Below are positions 9,868-18,573 of a stretch of DNA of 64,000 nucleotides, one piece after another (within the stretch, counting starts at the first letter, position 1; the number at the start of each line of letters is the position of its first letter). This DNA comes from Hydrogenophaga sp. (GTDB lineage Bacteria; Pseudomonadota; Gammaproteobacteria; Burkholderiales; Burkholderiaceae_C): assembly GCF_019264445.1 (NCBI RefSeq), contig NZ_JAHVAB010000084.1:89823-153822 (forward strand). The letters run 5' to 3'. Below the pieces are notes generated by a model, which made no database searches, was not told where the DNA came from, and saw only the letters and a list, made by a program, of their open reading frames with translations. The translations under genes were made by a program, and so were the position numbers.

Positions 9868-9876
9868 TGTTGCTGG

Positions 9877-9896
9877 ACCCCGGTCAAACCCGGGGT
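9877..9896. terminator. Hairpin at convergent gene ends
   Basis: A perfect 7-bp stem (accccgg / ccggggt) with a 6-base loop lies between the stop of the DUF1996 gene and the end of the leftward PA14 gene, overlapping the PA14 stop codon. There is no T tract on either side, so termination is plausible but weak. Confidence 0.45.
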
Positions 9897-10522
9897 GCCG
9901 CGACAGTTTCCGTTGGCGGATTCAAAAGTGCCTTCGGCACCACGTATCTTGCGCCATGTGGCGCGGTCCATTCCAGGCGGATCCTCTGGTCTGCAGTGGG
10001 CAACTGGCTGACAACCACCTCCACGGGATAGAACCTGCCTGCAGCAAGCTCGACCAACTCGCCGGCGGTTGCGCCTTCGCCAGCGACCACTTTGCGCGCC
10101 ACCAGCACCCTCATGTGCGGAGCATCGGCATGAAAACGGTACTTGCCACTCAAAGGCGCCTTGATCCACCCACTCCAGCGCACGGAGGCTGCTGCTGGCG
10201 CTGAAGTGCCTGCGGGCCATTGAACGGCCCCGTCGAAGTCGACCACTTCATCGACGCGAACCACCTGCGCGGTTCCGCGCAAGTCAGTTCCCGAGAAATA
10301 CTCCGCCCGCAGACCTGTGCCCACGGCGTTGGCCGCCGTGCAGATGTCTGCGCGCTCGGCGGCGCGAAGCAGCTCTGCAGACATGCGATCGCCCGCACCT
10401 TCACGTTGGGCTGGCGCTGATCCGACGTGACGCCACACAAGCAGTGCTGCCACACTGGCCGCGACCAGGGTCAATGCGGTTCCGACAAGGATTCGCCGCG
10501 ATGGAGTTGAAGATATCCGCAT
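9884..10522 (-). CDS. Membrane-anchored PA14-domain protein
   Basis: The 212-residue protein has one N-terminal membrane segment (about residues 10-30, LVGTALTLVAASVAALLVW), so it is predicted to be anchored with the rest in the periplasm. Residues 65-200 read as a PA14 domain: GLRAEYFSG, a WSGWIKAPLSGKYRF strand pair, and a closing IRLEWTAPHG. PA14 domains are beta-barrel carbohydrate-binding modules found in glycosidases and adhesins, so a polysaccharide-binding role fits the surrounding EPS genes (inference). It follows the GT2 gene at 10615-11478 on the same strand after a 92-bp gap. Confidence 0.8.
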   Translation of the reverse strand: MRISSTPSRRILVGTALTLVAASVAALLVWRHVGSAPAQREGAGDRMSAELLRAAERADICTAANAVGTGLRAEYFSGTDLRGTAQVVRVDEVVDFDGAVQWPAGTSAPAAASVRWSGWIKAPLSGKYRFHADAPHMRVLVARKVVAGEGATAGELVELAAGRFYPVEVVVSQLPTADQRIRLEWTAPHGARYVVPKALLNPPTETVAAPRV

Positions 10523-10614
10523 ACGTATGTGACTTTAGCCTCTGAGTCGCAGAACAGAAAGTCGGTTCCACTGGATGTCCATGCGCGTCGGCCGGCCGAT
10601 CAGCCGCTTATTGT

Positions 10615-11478
10615 TCAGCGACCACGTGTCCATTGTGAAGAAGCGCGTCTCGACCGAACGGCGAGTGTCACCGCGGCATAGACCACGAAACCCCAAGGCG
10701 CACGCAGGGCCATGCCGAGCACCATGCCCAGGGTCGGCGCCATTTTGCCTTCGTTGAGGAGCAGATGCGGCCACTTCTCTGCGATCTCTTTGACCCCTTG
10801 GTCCTGTCGGCGCCTGACCTTTACCAGGCGGCTGAATCCCTCAACCATGGGCCATTCGTAGGTGGCTGTCACGCCTTTGCGCTCATGCGGTGCGAAAAGC
10901 AATCGAACGTAGGTGTCGTCGGAAATGATGTCGGGAAACTTGCCCCACCGCGAACGGCCGGCTGCGTTGACAGCGAAGGCGCCAAATCCAGGTGCTTCGC
11001 TTTGAGCAAACGGCAGCATTTGCCAGAAACGTGCGTAGGCGCGAGTCACAGAAGACTGCGCTTTGGCAATGCGCGGGCTTCCGCTGGCGTAAAGAGGTGC
11101 TTCAGTGGCACTCAAGGCCTCGACCAGCATTCGGATCAAGCTCGGGCTCACCAGAACGTCGGCATCAAGGTACAAGCGCAGCTCACCGGCCGCAGTATCG
11201 TCGCCCACGTTCAGTGCATTGAGTTTTCCCGGCTGCGCAAGATCGATAACTTGAAGATCCCATCCGATGCGTGCAGCAGCGGATTCAAAGGAGCGAGCAA
11301 CATCCACGGTCCGGTCTGTGCAGGCGTTGGCTACCACGAGCACCTGGACTGGCGTGTCCACAGGATCAGAGCCGAACAGCGCACGGAGGCAGGCGGCAAG
11401 GTACGCCTCCTCATTGTTGGCAGGCACGATGATCGCAAGTCCATGAGCGGCACGCTTGCTGGTGAGGGCTTGTGTCAT
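10615..11478 (-). CDS. Glycosyltransferase family 2
   Basis: The 287-residue protein has a GT-A type fold: IIVPANNEEAYL at the N-terminus for nucleotide-sugar binding, the acidic motif YLDADV (about residue 100) for metal, and a later ISDDTYVRLLF motif. A hydrophobic C-terminal segment (LGMVLGMALRAPWGFVVYAAV) suggests membrane contact. The ATG at 11478 overlaps the stop of the upstream GT4 gene in an ATGA arrangement, which settles the start and shows translational coupling; the open frame continues upstream without evidence of use. It presumably adds one sugar to the EPS repeat unit. Donor and acceptor are unknown. Confidence 0.88.
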   Translation of the reverse strand: MTQALTSKRAAHGLAIIVPANNEEAYLAACLRALFGSDPVDTPVQVLVVANACTDRTVDVARSFESAAARIGWDLQVIDLAQPGKLNALNVGDDTAAGELRLYLDADVLVSPSLIRMLVEALSATEAPLYASGSPRIAKAQSSVTRAYARFWQMLPFAQSEAPGFGAFAVNAAGRSRWGKFPDIISDDTYVRLLFAPHERKGVTATYEWPMVEGFSRLVKVRRRQDQGVKEIAEKWPHLLLNEGKMAPTLGMVLGMALRAPWGFVVYAAVTLAVRSRRASSQWTRGR

Positions 11479-12680
11479 GCCTGTCCTCGAAACAACCGGG
11501 CAAGCTTGCCCGCTTCCACGTCGATGTCGTGGCGCGCATTCACCCGCAGGCGTGCACGAGCGCCCATTTCCTGCATTCGGGAAATGTCGCAGCTCAACGC
11601 TTCGGCCAATGCGCATGCCAGAGCCTCGACATCCCCTGGCGCCACCAGCCACCCATCCTGGCCGTGCCGCACGAGCTCCGGGATACCCGCGACAGTGGTG
11701 GTGACCACAGGGCGTCCAAGGGCCATGGCCTCCATGATGACCACCGGGAGGCCTTCTGCAAAACTCGCCAGCACCATGGCTCTGGCTGCCAACATTTCTT
11801 CACGCACTTGCTGGCTGCTGATCCAGCCCGTGATGCGCACGTTGTCCTGCAAGCCGTATCGATGAATCATCGCCTCCAGCTCCTCGCGCATTTCCCCGTC
11901 GCCAGCGAGCACAAGTTCGAAATGAACGCCCTTGCCCTTTAGCAGATGCACGGCCTCCAGCAAGATGAGTTGCCCCTTCTGTTCGCAGAGTCGGCCCACG
12001 CAAACAAGGCGGGGCGTATCGGTCAGCACGGTTCGTTCAGCGCCCTCGTGGAAGCTCTTCTCCAAACCACAGTGCACGACTTGAATGCGTTTCCAGTGTG
12101 CATGTGCTACCCAGCGGTAGAGTTGGCTGCGCCCGAATGAGCTGATGGCGGCGACGAATGCCGCACGCTCGATTTTCGTCCCGAGGTGAAGCGCTGTTGG
12201 TTGATCGAACTCCTCCGGTCCATGAACTGTGAACGAGTAGGGCGCTCCGCCCATCGTCCTGGCCAGCATGACGATCTCGCTTGAGTTCGTGCCAAAGTGG
12301 GCGTGTACGTGGTCGACGGGGCGTTGACGCAGCTGAGCCAGCATTCGACATGCTTCCGCCACGTAAACCAGGTGATAGGGGAGGGATCTGCCGGAGCCTC
12401 GACTCATGCTCCAGGCCAGACGCAGCGCCTGCAGGAAGGCAAACGGCGTGCGGAAAAACTGCGCGATCAGTGCCCCGATCAGACCTTGCCAGCCATGACG
12501 CAAGACATAGAACGTCTTGCGTTGCTCCGTCACATCGTCCGGATCTACCAGCGGGTCAGCCCAGCCGCGCAAAGCGAATCGCTGTACCTCGAATCCCGCG
12601 CGCTCCAAGGCCAGGATTTCTCTGCGAATGAAGCTATGGCTGACTTTGGGATATTGGTTGATGAAGTACGCGATTTTCAT
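11475..12680 (-). CDS. Glycosyltransferase family 4 (GT-B fold)
   Basis: The 401-residue protein starts MKIAYFINQYPKVSHSFIRRE, a common start of exopolysaccharide GT4 enzymes. The C-terminal donor-binding domain shows LVCVGRLCEQKGQ (about residue 235), then the E-x7-E region in SFAEGLPVVIMEAMALGRPVV (about 315-335). It should be a cytoplasmic retaining transferase acting on the lipid-linked EPS precursor. Its start overlaps the stop of the membrane-protein gene to its right by four bases and its stop overlaps the GT2 start, so the three genes are coupled. Confidence 0.9.
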   Translation of the reverse strand: MKIAYFINQYPKVSHSFIRREILALERAGFEVQRFALRGWADPLVDPDDVTEQRKTFYVLRHGWQGLIGALIAQFFRTPFAFLQALRLAWSMSRGSGRSLPYHLVYVAEACRMLAQLRQRPVDHVHAHFGTNSSEIVMLARTMGGAPYSFTVHGPEEFDQPTALHLGTKIERAAFVAAISSFGRSQLYRWVAHAHWKRIQVVHCGLEKSFHEGAERTVLTDTPRLVCVGRLCEQKGQLILLEAVHLLKGKGVHFELVLAGDGEMREELEAMIHRYGLQDNVRITGWISSQQVREEMLAARAMVLASFAEGLPVVIMEAMALGRPVVTTTVAGIPELVRHGQDGWLVAPGDVEALACALAEALSCDISRMQEMGARARLRVNARHDIDVEAGKLARLFRGQA

Positions 12681-13246
12681 GGCTGTGATTGCCCTCTGGC
12701 GGTTGCGCCAACAATGATCGCCGTCAGAGAACCCATCTCAAGGATACAGTTCAACGACAGTCCTGCGAGATGTCTGCTCAGTGCCTCGTCCACTGCATGA
12801 AACGAGGCGGCCCGTATAGCGACGAATACGATCAATCCCGCCGTGCCCGCGCACGCCAGCCAGGTAGACCTTGGCGCCCCCCAAGCCAAGACGACCATTG
12901 CGGCGAAGACGGTTGCACCAACGACAGGCATGGCGGCAAGAAAAGCCTCCTGGTACTGCTGGCGTCCCTCGTACCAGCCGTGCGAATGGGCTGCCTTTCG
13001 CGCGATTTCCGTGAGCGCGGATTGAATGTCCAGTTGCTTGTTGATGCCCAGCAGGACCATGCCAGCCAGCAGGGTGTCCCAGACGAGCCTCTCGTGGTGG
13101 CTCAATGTGCGGTGGAGGTGGCCTGCGCGGCGCGTCACCCTGTAGCAGGCCCACGCTGCACAGATGTAAAGCAGAACGGTGATCCAGCCGCCCGGCGTGG
13201 GGTCGCCGATGCCAGGTGACCAGGCTCCGATCCATCCCTCGTTCAT
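12677..13246 (-). CDS. Small integral membrane protein of EPS locus
   Basis: The 189-residue protein has about four hydrophobic segments (near residues 20-35, 60-72, 105-125 and 130-150, plus a weaker C-terminal one). It also has a His/Arg-rich loop (TRRAGHLHRTLSHHERL) between the first two. I do not recognise a family. It is coupled to the downstream GT4 gene by a four-base overlap and lies 16 bp from the end of the next GT2 gene. Context suggests a role in polysaccharide assembly or glycolipid modification, but nothing in the sequence proves it. Confidence 0.7.
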   Translation of the reverse strand: MNEGWIGAWSPGIGDPTPGGWITVLLYICAAWACYRVTRRAGHLHRTLSHHERLVWDTLLAGMVLLGINKQLDIQSALTEIARKAAHSHGWYEGRQQYQEAFLAAMPVVGATVFAAMVVLAWGAPRSTWLACAGTAGLIVFVAIRAASFHAVDEALSRHLAGLSLNCILEMGSLTAIIVGATARGQSQP

Positions 13247-13262
13247 GTGCCGCGCCCCACGA

Positions 13263-14261
13263 CTATTTGTATTCGATGAGCCGCCCGGAGCGTCCCAGCA
13301 GCTTGGTCAAGCCGAACTTGAGCACGCCCTGGGCTTCGGCAAACTTCCCGGCCACGCTGAAAAAAGCCAGGGCCGGCGATCTGGTGCGAAAGGCGAGGCG
13401 AGCCCACTGCAAGGGATAGAGCAATGCCAGTGCGGCTGCACGAGGGTCGACTCCAACGACCAGGCCGGCAATCGCGATAGGCAGAAGCAGTCCCCAAAGT
13501 ACCGTGCGCGTCGTTTCTCGTACCCAGTGACGTTCGGGAGATGCGCCGTGCAGCCATGCGCCTTCGGCAAACGCGTGGCCTGCTCGCACGGTGCGGCGCC
13601 ACCACTGTCCCCATCGGGTGATGGCAGCGTCGTGTCGCGTCATCTCGATATCCAACCGATGAATGCGCCACCCTTTTCTGCGCAGCCGCACGCACAACTC
13701 AGGCTCTTCTCCGGCAATCAGTTGGTCGCGATAACCGTTCACCTGAACCAGCGCATCGACGCGCATCAGCGCATCACCTCCGCAACTCAGCGCGTCGCCG
13801 ATCGGGGTGTCCCATTCGAGATCGCACATCTGGTTGTAGATCGACGCCTCTGGATGACGTTCTCTGCGGCGGCCACACACCACGGCACAGTCCGGATGGG
13901 CATCGAGATACCGGCTCGCTTGATCGAGCCATCCTGGAACCACTTCACAGTCGCCATCAATAAACTGCACGTAGCGCGTTTGCGGGTGGGCATTGATCAG
14001 GAGGCGGTAGCCGGCATTTCGGGCGCGTGCAGCCGTAAAAGGTATGGCCATATCCAGGGCGAGCACCTCAGCCCCCAGACCCTGAGCCATCTGCACCGAT
14101 CCGTCGGTGGATCCCGAGTCCACGTAGACGGCTGCGGCAATAAACGGCACCACGGATTCGAGGCACACGCGCAGCCGATCACCTTCATTGCGACCGATGA
14201 CCACGGCACCTACGGACGGTGTGGGTCGCACTGTGTCGTTGTCGGAGTGTGGGGTATTCAC
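13263..14261 (-). CDS. Glycosyltransferase family 2
   Basis: About 332 residues from GTG 14261. The GT-A core shows VGAVVIGRNEGDRLRVCLESV, YVDSGSTDGS, the metal-binding FIDGDCE (about residue 110), and an acceptor-side loop with GEEPELCVRLRRKGWRI. Two hydrophobic segments near the C-terminus (WGLLLPIAIAGLVVGV and nearby) suggest membrane association. The open frame reaches back to 14429, but the N-terminal stretch there looks non-coding, so GTG 14261 is preferred; a GTG ten codons later is also possible. It is upstream of the small membrane protein in the leftward EPS run. Confidence 0.84.
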   Translation of the reverse strand: MNTPHSDNDTVRPTPSVGAVVIGRNEGDRLRVCLESVVPFIAAAVYVDSGSTDGSVQMAQGLGAEVLALDMAIPFTAARARNAGYRLLINAHPQTRYVQFIDGDCEVVPGWLDQASRYLDAHPDCAVVCGRRRERHPEASIYNQMCDLEWDTPIGDALSCGGDALMRVDALVQVNGYRDQLIAGEEPELCVRLRRKGWRIHRLDIEMTRHDAAITRWGQWWRRTVRAGHAFAEGAWLHGASPERHWVRETTRTVLWGLLLPIAIAGLVVGVDPRAAALALLYPLQWARLAFRTRSPALAFFSVAGKFAEAQGVLKFGLTKLLGRSGRLIEYK

Positions 14262-14479
14262 GATGTGGGCCAATCTGTTTGACTCGAGTCCGAGGAGGTC
14301 CCACCCAGTGTGTGGTTGTAAGCGCCATTGATGCGGTCCGTCCGGCGTCTGCTCACGCGACGCAGAGACTTTCGGGGTACACCAAGAAAGCGGATGTAGT
14401 GTGCCATCGCAACGCACGGCGCCACCCAAGCGCAGCGGCTTCGCTCAAGCCGAATGAGGAGTTGTGTGACTTTGTTGCC

Positions 14480-15043
14480 TCAGGAGTCGAGGCGGGGTGC
14501 CGGCGGAGGTGCTTTCGGCGGCAGACAACGTGCGGGAATGCCAATGGCCGTGTGGCGTGCGGGCACATCCTGCAGCACGACCGCATTCGCACCGATCACG
14601 GCATGCTCTCCCACGAAGACGGGTCCCAACAACTTGGCCCCCGCACCGATGTCGACGTGACCCGCGATGACAGGTGTTCCACCAGAAGCCAGTGTGCCTA
14701 GCGTGACCTGCTGAAAGATCAGGCAGTTGACGCCGATGCGAGCGTCAGGGTGGATCACGATGCCATTCGGGTGCGGGAGCAGGAGACCACCGCCAATCTG
14801 GCAGTTCACAGGGATGTCTGCGCCCGTGAGCGCGCTCCAGAAGCGGTGCCGGGCGGTGGCCCACAGGCGCAACGGATACAACCAGGCGCCTCCGCTGCGC
14901 CAGCGCTGGTGGTCGCGAATGCTCTTCAACAGGCGCTTGCCAGGATTCCATTCCCCCGGGGCCAGTTGTTCGCGCTGCCAGTCGGGGGCTGAGGCGCTCA
15001 AGGGTTCGGCGGGCTGCTTGGGGTCATTCATCGCGACATTCAT
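14480..15043 (-). CDS. Serine O-acetyltransferase-like hexapeptide-repeat acyltransferase
   Basis: The 187-residue protein has left-handed beta-helix repeats: PVNCQIGGGLLLPHPNGIVI, GVNCLIFQQVTLG, VIAGHVDIGAGAKLLGP and AVIGANAVVLQDVPA. These resemble CysE-type serine acetyltransferases, and such proteins recur in EPS loci as probable sugar O-acetyltransferases. The catalytic His expected in this fold is in LLLPHPNGIVIHP. I take ATG 15043; TTG 15061 and ATG 15031 are alternatives. It is the first gene of the leftward run and is divergent from the export operon at 15323. Confidence 0.83.
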   Translation of the reverse strand: MNVAMNDPKQPAEPLSASAPDWQREQLAPGEWNPGKRLLKSIRDHQRWRSGGAWLYPLRLWATARHRFWSALTGADIPVNCQIGGGLLLPHPNGIVIHPDARIGVNCLIFQQVTLGTLASGGTPVIAGHVDIGAGAKLLGPVFVGEHAVIGANAVVLQDVPARHTAIGIPARCLPPKAPPPAPRLDS

Positions 15044-15141
15044 CCTTGCATCTGCCTGCAAAGTGCCCGGTGCTTGGGGGCGGATATTCTGTTGACCACG
15101 TTCAAGAAGTGCAGGCGCGGATTGTGTATCTATTCACACCA

Positions 15142-15181
15142 GTTGCTACCAGCATTGGTTTAACATCCTCTGCGTAGCAAC
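15142..15181. promoter_or_regulatory. Perfect 8-bp inverted repeat in divergent EPS promoter region
   Basis: gttgctac (15142-15149) and gtagcaac (15174-15181) form an exact inverted repeat with a 24-base AT-richer spacer. It lies between the divergent acetyltransferase and export genes, 142 bp before the export start. Spacing and symmetry fit a dimeric regulator site or a looped operator. No regulator gene is adjacent. Confidence 0.5.
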
Positions 15182-15322
15182 AAATTGTGACACGGCCCAT
15201 GCGAGATGCAGTGCATCTTACTCATGCTGTCGTCGCGTTGATCACGTTGCGTCATCGTTTCAGTCTGAAAGAGCCGCACTGGGCTGCCGCACCGGTCGTT
15301 CACATACCTAGGAATATCCAAC

Positions 15323-15883
15323 ATGAAATCTGCACTGCAATCGATCCTGTTCTTGTGGCTGCTTCTTGTCGGTGCATCCGCAGGGGCGCAGTCCGCCACA
15401 CCCTACCAGCTGCGTCATGGAGACGCGCTGACCGTGTCGGTTTGGAAGGAAGAGGCGCTGCGCATGGAAGTGCGTGTGTTGCCCGATGGGAGCATCACGT
15501 TTCCTTTGGCCGGTCGTATCGAGGTTGCGGGACTGACGACCCCTCAAGTGGAGCAGCGCATCACCAGCAAGATCAAGGAGTACATCCCTGAAGCGGTGGT
15601 CACCGTTGCGGTGACGGGTATCGACGGCAGCCGCGTTTATGTGCTGGGCAAGGTGGCCACTCCTGGGCTCGTGACGCTGATGTCGCCATCCACCACGGTT
15701 CTGCAGGTGCTCAGCCAGGTGGGCGGTGTGGACCGGTTCGCGGACGCGAACTCGATCCGGGTGTTGCGCCAGACCAGTGGTGGGTCCACGGTCTTGCCAG
15801 TGCGCTACAACGATTTGATGCGCGGCAGCTCTCTGGAAACCAATGTGGTTCTGCTGCCCGGTGACACGATTCTGGTGCCTTGA
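15323..15883 (+). CDS. Polysaccharide export protein (Wza/EpsA-like, Poly_export-SLBB)
   Basis: The 186-residue protein has a cleavable signal peptide (cleavage near AGAQS, about residue 24). It then carries a Poly_export domain (YQLRHGDALTVSVWKEEAL, LPDGSITFPLAGRIEVAG) and an SLBB-type domain (VYVLGKVATPGLVTL, ending LLPGDTILVP). There is no lipobox and it is about half the length of E. coli Wza, as usual for the short PEP-CTERM-locus type. It should be periplasmic or outer-membrane associated and form part of the export channel. It heads a rightward run: barrel, chain-length protein, CpsD-like ATPase, Wzy, Wzx. Confidence 0.92.
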   Translation: MKSALQSILFLWLLLVGASAGAQSATPYQLRHGDALTVSVWKEEALRMEVRVLPDGSITFPLAGRIEVAGLTTPQVEQRITSKIKEYIPEAVVTVAVTGIDGSRVYVLGKVATPGLVTLMSPSTTVLQVLSQVGGVDRFADANSIRVLRQTSGGSTVLPVRYNDLMRGSSLETNVVLLPGDTILVP

Positions 15884-15885
15884 AC

Positions 15886-16980
15886 ATGATGAAGGCACAC
15901 ACCTTTTTGTGCGCGGCCCTCGCCCTGTGGGGCAGCGCCGCGAACGCTCAGCAGTCCGTGAGACTCGGCGCTGAAGTCGAGAGAATCGAGAATCCGCTGC
16001 TTTCCAACGTGAGCCCAGGTGGTGCGACGGTGGTGCGGCTGTTGCCGAGTTATGAATACGAGACGCAAAGGGATCGAATTCGCTCTCGTTTCACCTTGGG
16101 CGCTGTGCTTGAGCGATCGAGCAACACGCAGTTGCTGGCCAGTCGCGATTACCCGAGCCTTGGCTATACGTGGGGATACACGTGGCCGACGGCGAGCCTT
16201 GAATTGCGGGCCAGCCTGGCCGAGTCCGCCACGCGCAACACGGAACTGCAAGACTTTGGCCGCGTGACTGTGGATAGCCGGGAGCGCACGGTGTTGGCGG
16301 GTGCCACATGGACCAAAGAGCTGACGGCACGCACGCGGATGGCCCTCGGATTTGAAGACAACCGCGTCAGCTACGACACGCCGTTGCTCCGGGGCTACCG
16401 GGAGCAGGAGATCAACAGCCGGTTTTCGTGGGAAGCGTCGGAGCGGACCTCGTATTTCATCGAGCCCGCCCACGCGCGGTTGACGCCGTCGGGCGCTGGT
16501 GCCACATCCACATTGAATCGTTTGCTCGTCGGCATGACGGGCGAGCTCGCTCCCGATTGGTCGCTGACCGTGTTTGGTGGGCAAGCGCGCACCGGCAGCA
16601 CACAGAAGAGGTCGGACAATGTCGGTGGCCTCCGTCTGAACTATGCGGGCAGTCGGATCTCGACTGCCGTGGAATGGGCTCGCGACATGGAACCCGTTGG
16701 CACGATCGCAGGCTACGCGCGCACTGAAGCGCTGCGTTTGCGCGTCGCGTACCAGCTCACCGACAAAGCGACCGTGGCAGCCACTGCGTCGCGCAGCCGG
16801 TCGGTCGGCTTCACGAGCGGCACGGGTAGCGTGATCAGTGTCACGCTTGAGAACGAACTGGCGGAGCGGTGGTCTTCCGTTCTGGGCGTTGAAGACCGAC
16901 GGGCGACGGATGTGGTCGGGGCAACGGGTCGCGGCTGGGCCGTCCGGGCGGGGCTGGTTTACTTGTTTTCTGGCCGCTAG
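15886..16980 (+). CDS. Predicted outer-membrane beta-barrel protein of EPS locus
   Basis: The 364-residue protein has a signal peptide (FLCAALALWGSAANAQQ). The rest consists of alternating amphipathic strands such as RSRFTLGAVLERSS, RTRMALGFEDNRVSYD and VRAGLVYLFSGR, and it ends in a C-terminal strand with an aromatic residue, as expected of an outer-membrane barrel. Similar proteins sit between the export and chain-length genes of PEP-CTERM-type EPS loci, and an export-pore role is inferred. The start is three bases after the preceding stop; a second ATG follows directly at 15889. Confidence 0.82.
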   Translation: MMKAHTFLCAALALWGSAANAQQSVRLGAEVERIENPLLSNVSPGGATVVRLLPSYEYETQRDRIRSRFTLGAVLERSSNTQLLASRDYPSLGYTWGYTWPTASLELRASLAESATRNTELQDFGRVTVDSRERTVLAGATWTKELTARTRMALGFEDNRVSYDTPLLRGYREQEINSRFSWEASERTSYFIEPAHARLTPSGAGATSTLNRLLVGMTGELAPDWSLTVFGGQARTGSTQKRSDNVGGLRLNYAGSRISTAVEWARDMEPVGTIAGYARTEALRLRVAYQLTDKATVAATASRSRSVGFTSGTGSVISVTLENELAERWSSVLGVEDRRATDVVGATGRGWAVRAGLVYLFSGR

Positions 16981-16991
16981 AGGCGATATTC

Positions 16992-18533
16992 ATGTTTGGT
17001 GACTACCAGCTCAGTCTGCACGACTACCTTTCGATCTTGCGCCGCCGGGCGCTGGTCATGATTTTGGCGTTTGGGGCCGTTCTTGCCGCATCCGTTGTCC
17101 TCGCGTTCGTGTTGCCGCGGATCTACGAGTCGACAGCGACCATATTGGTAGAGGGGCCGCAGGTGAAGGTCGCCGTGGAAGACGGCGCTGCGCGGCCGCG
17201 GCCAGAGGATCGCGTCAACCTCATCCGCCAGCGGTTGATGACCCGTGAGAATCTGACGCGAGTTGCGGAAGAGCACCAGCTTTTCACCGGTGGCGGTGAG
17301 AAGCGGCTTTCTGACACCGATGTGGTCAAAGCGATGCGCGCAAGCATCAAGCTCGAACTGATGCGGGGAGCCGCTGAGCCTTGGGATGCAAGACCGTCTG
17401 CCATCTCCTTCAATCTGTCTTTTCAGCACGGAGACGCTGAGAAAGCACTCGCGGTCACCCGTGAGCTGGCCAACATGTATCTCGCCAGCAACCGCCAGGA
17501 TCGCGTGGACAAGGCTTCGCGGACCACGGAATTCCTGACCGCCGAGTCCGAGCGTGTTCGCAAGGAGCTTGAGTCGCTTGAGTCGAAGATCGCGACTTTC
17601 AAGTCTCAGCAGGGCGGAGCAATGCCCGACAGCGCGGCATCGAGCCTTGTGGGATTGCCGAGCCTCGAAGCCGACCTGCGCAATGTCGAACGGGATCACC
17701 GCCTGGCACTCAATGAGTTGCGCTCGTTGCAGGTGGACTTGAGCGCCGCCAGACGCGGTGTGGTGGCTCCTGGTGCTGGCGCAGAGGTCGGTCCAAGCCA
17801 AACGGAGCAAGAGCTCGAGCGCGCTCGAACCGAGCTTGCCGGACTGCGGGCCATTTATTCCGACAACCACCCCGATGTGCGATCGCTTCTTCGGCGAATC
17901 CCCAGCCTTGAACAAGCCGTGAGCAATGAATCACGCGCGCAGACGCCAGCGCGCAATGCGGCACGTGAGCAGGCCAGCCTGGCGATTTCTCGCCTGGAAG
18001 CGCAGGTGGAGGCGGCCCGGTCAAGGGCGGATTTGCTGGCCAGCCAGCAGTCGTCTCTGAGGGGCAGCATCGGGCAGCTTCGCGCACAAGCCGCGAGGGC
18101 GCCTCAACTTGAACGCCAACTGGCCGTGCTGCAGCGCGACTACGAAGCAGCGAAAGCCAAGTACGAAGAGCTGCGCACCCAGTTGTTGTCTGCCCAGGTG
18201 GTGGAGAACCTCGAAGGGGGGCAGCAGGCCGAAAAGTTCACGTTGCTTGAACCGCCTTTGCTGGCCGAGTATCCCCTCAAGCCCAACCGCAAAAAGGTGG
18301 TGGCAGCCGGCTTCTTCGCCGCGATTGTCGCTGCCTTGGGTGTGGCCTTCCTGCTGGAAATGTTGCTCGCACGCGTGTGGGGTGCCAACGCATTGACCGT
18401 CGCGGTGAACCAGCAACCGCTTGCGGTGATCCCGTACATCGACATCAATGCAGACGGTTCAGCCGTCGGAACATCTCGCGAACGCTCGGTCTTTGCGACG
18501 TTAATGGGTGCATTCCGCACCAGAACGCGCTGA
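16992..18533 (+). CDS. Polysaccharide chain-length determinant (Wzz/Wzc-like, EpsB type)
   Basis: The 513-residue inner-membrane protein has TM1 at about residues 25-45 and TM2 at about 435-455. A long periplasmic coiled-coil region lies between them, with heptad-like Glu/Leu/Arg segments around residues 180-240 and 280-390. The N-terminal Wzz motif (LSLHDYLSILRRRALVMI) and the C-terminal proline-rich segment before TM2 (LLEPPLLAEYPLKPNRKK) are present. No cytoplasmic kinase domain follows; that function is in the separate next gene. It sets polymer length together with the CpsD-like ATPase and Wzy. It starts 11 bp after the barrel gene. Confidence 0.92.
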   Translation: MFGDYQLSLHDYLSILRRRALVMILAFGAVLAASVVLAFVLPRIYESTATILVEGPQVKVAVEDGAARPRPEDRVNLIRQRLMTRENLTRVAEEHQLFTGGGEKRLSDTDVVKAMRASIKLELMRGAAEPWDARPSAISFNLSFQHGDAEKALAVTRELANMYLASNRQDRVDKASRTTEFLTAESERVRKELESLESKIATFKSQQGGAMPDSAASSLVGLPSLEADLRNVERDHRLALNELRSLQVDLSAARRGVVAPGAGAEVGPSQTEQELERARTELAGLRAIYSDNHPDVRSLLRRIPSLEQAVSNESRAQTPARNAAREQASLAISRLEAQVEAARSRADLLASQQSSLRGSIGQLRAQAARAPQLERQLAVLQRDYEAAKAKYEELRTQLLSAQVVENLEGGQQAEKFTLLEPPLLAEYPLKPNRKKVVAAGFFAAIVAALGVAFLLEMLLARVWGANALTVAVNQQPLAVIPYIDINADGSAVGTSRERSVFATLMGAFRTRTR

Positions 18534-18573
18534 GTTTTGTTATCTATCGCCTAGACTGAGGAACGGTCGTTTA

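Noticed and set aside
15062..15322. Possible c-di-GMP riboswitch before the export gene
   Set aside because: The typical conserved GEMM sequence elements are not present; only the inverted repeat is supported.
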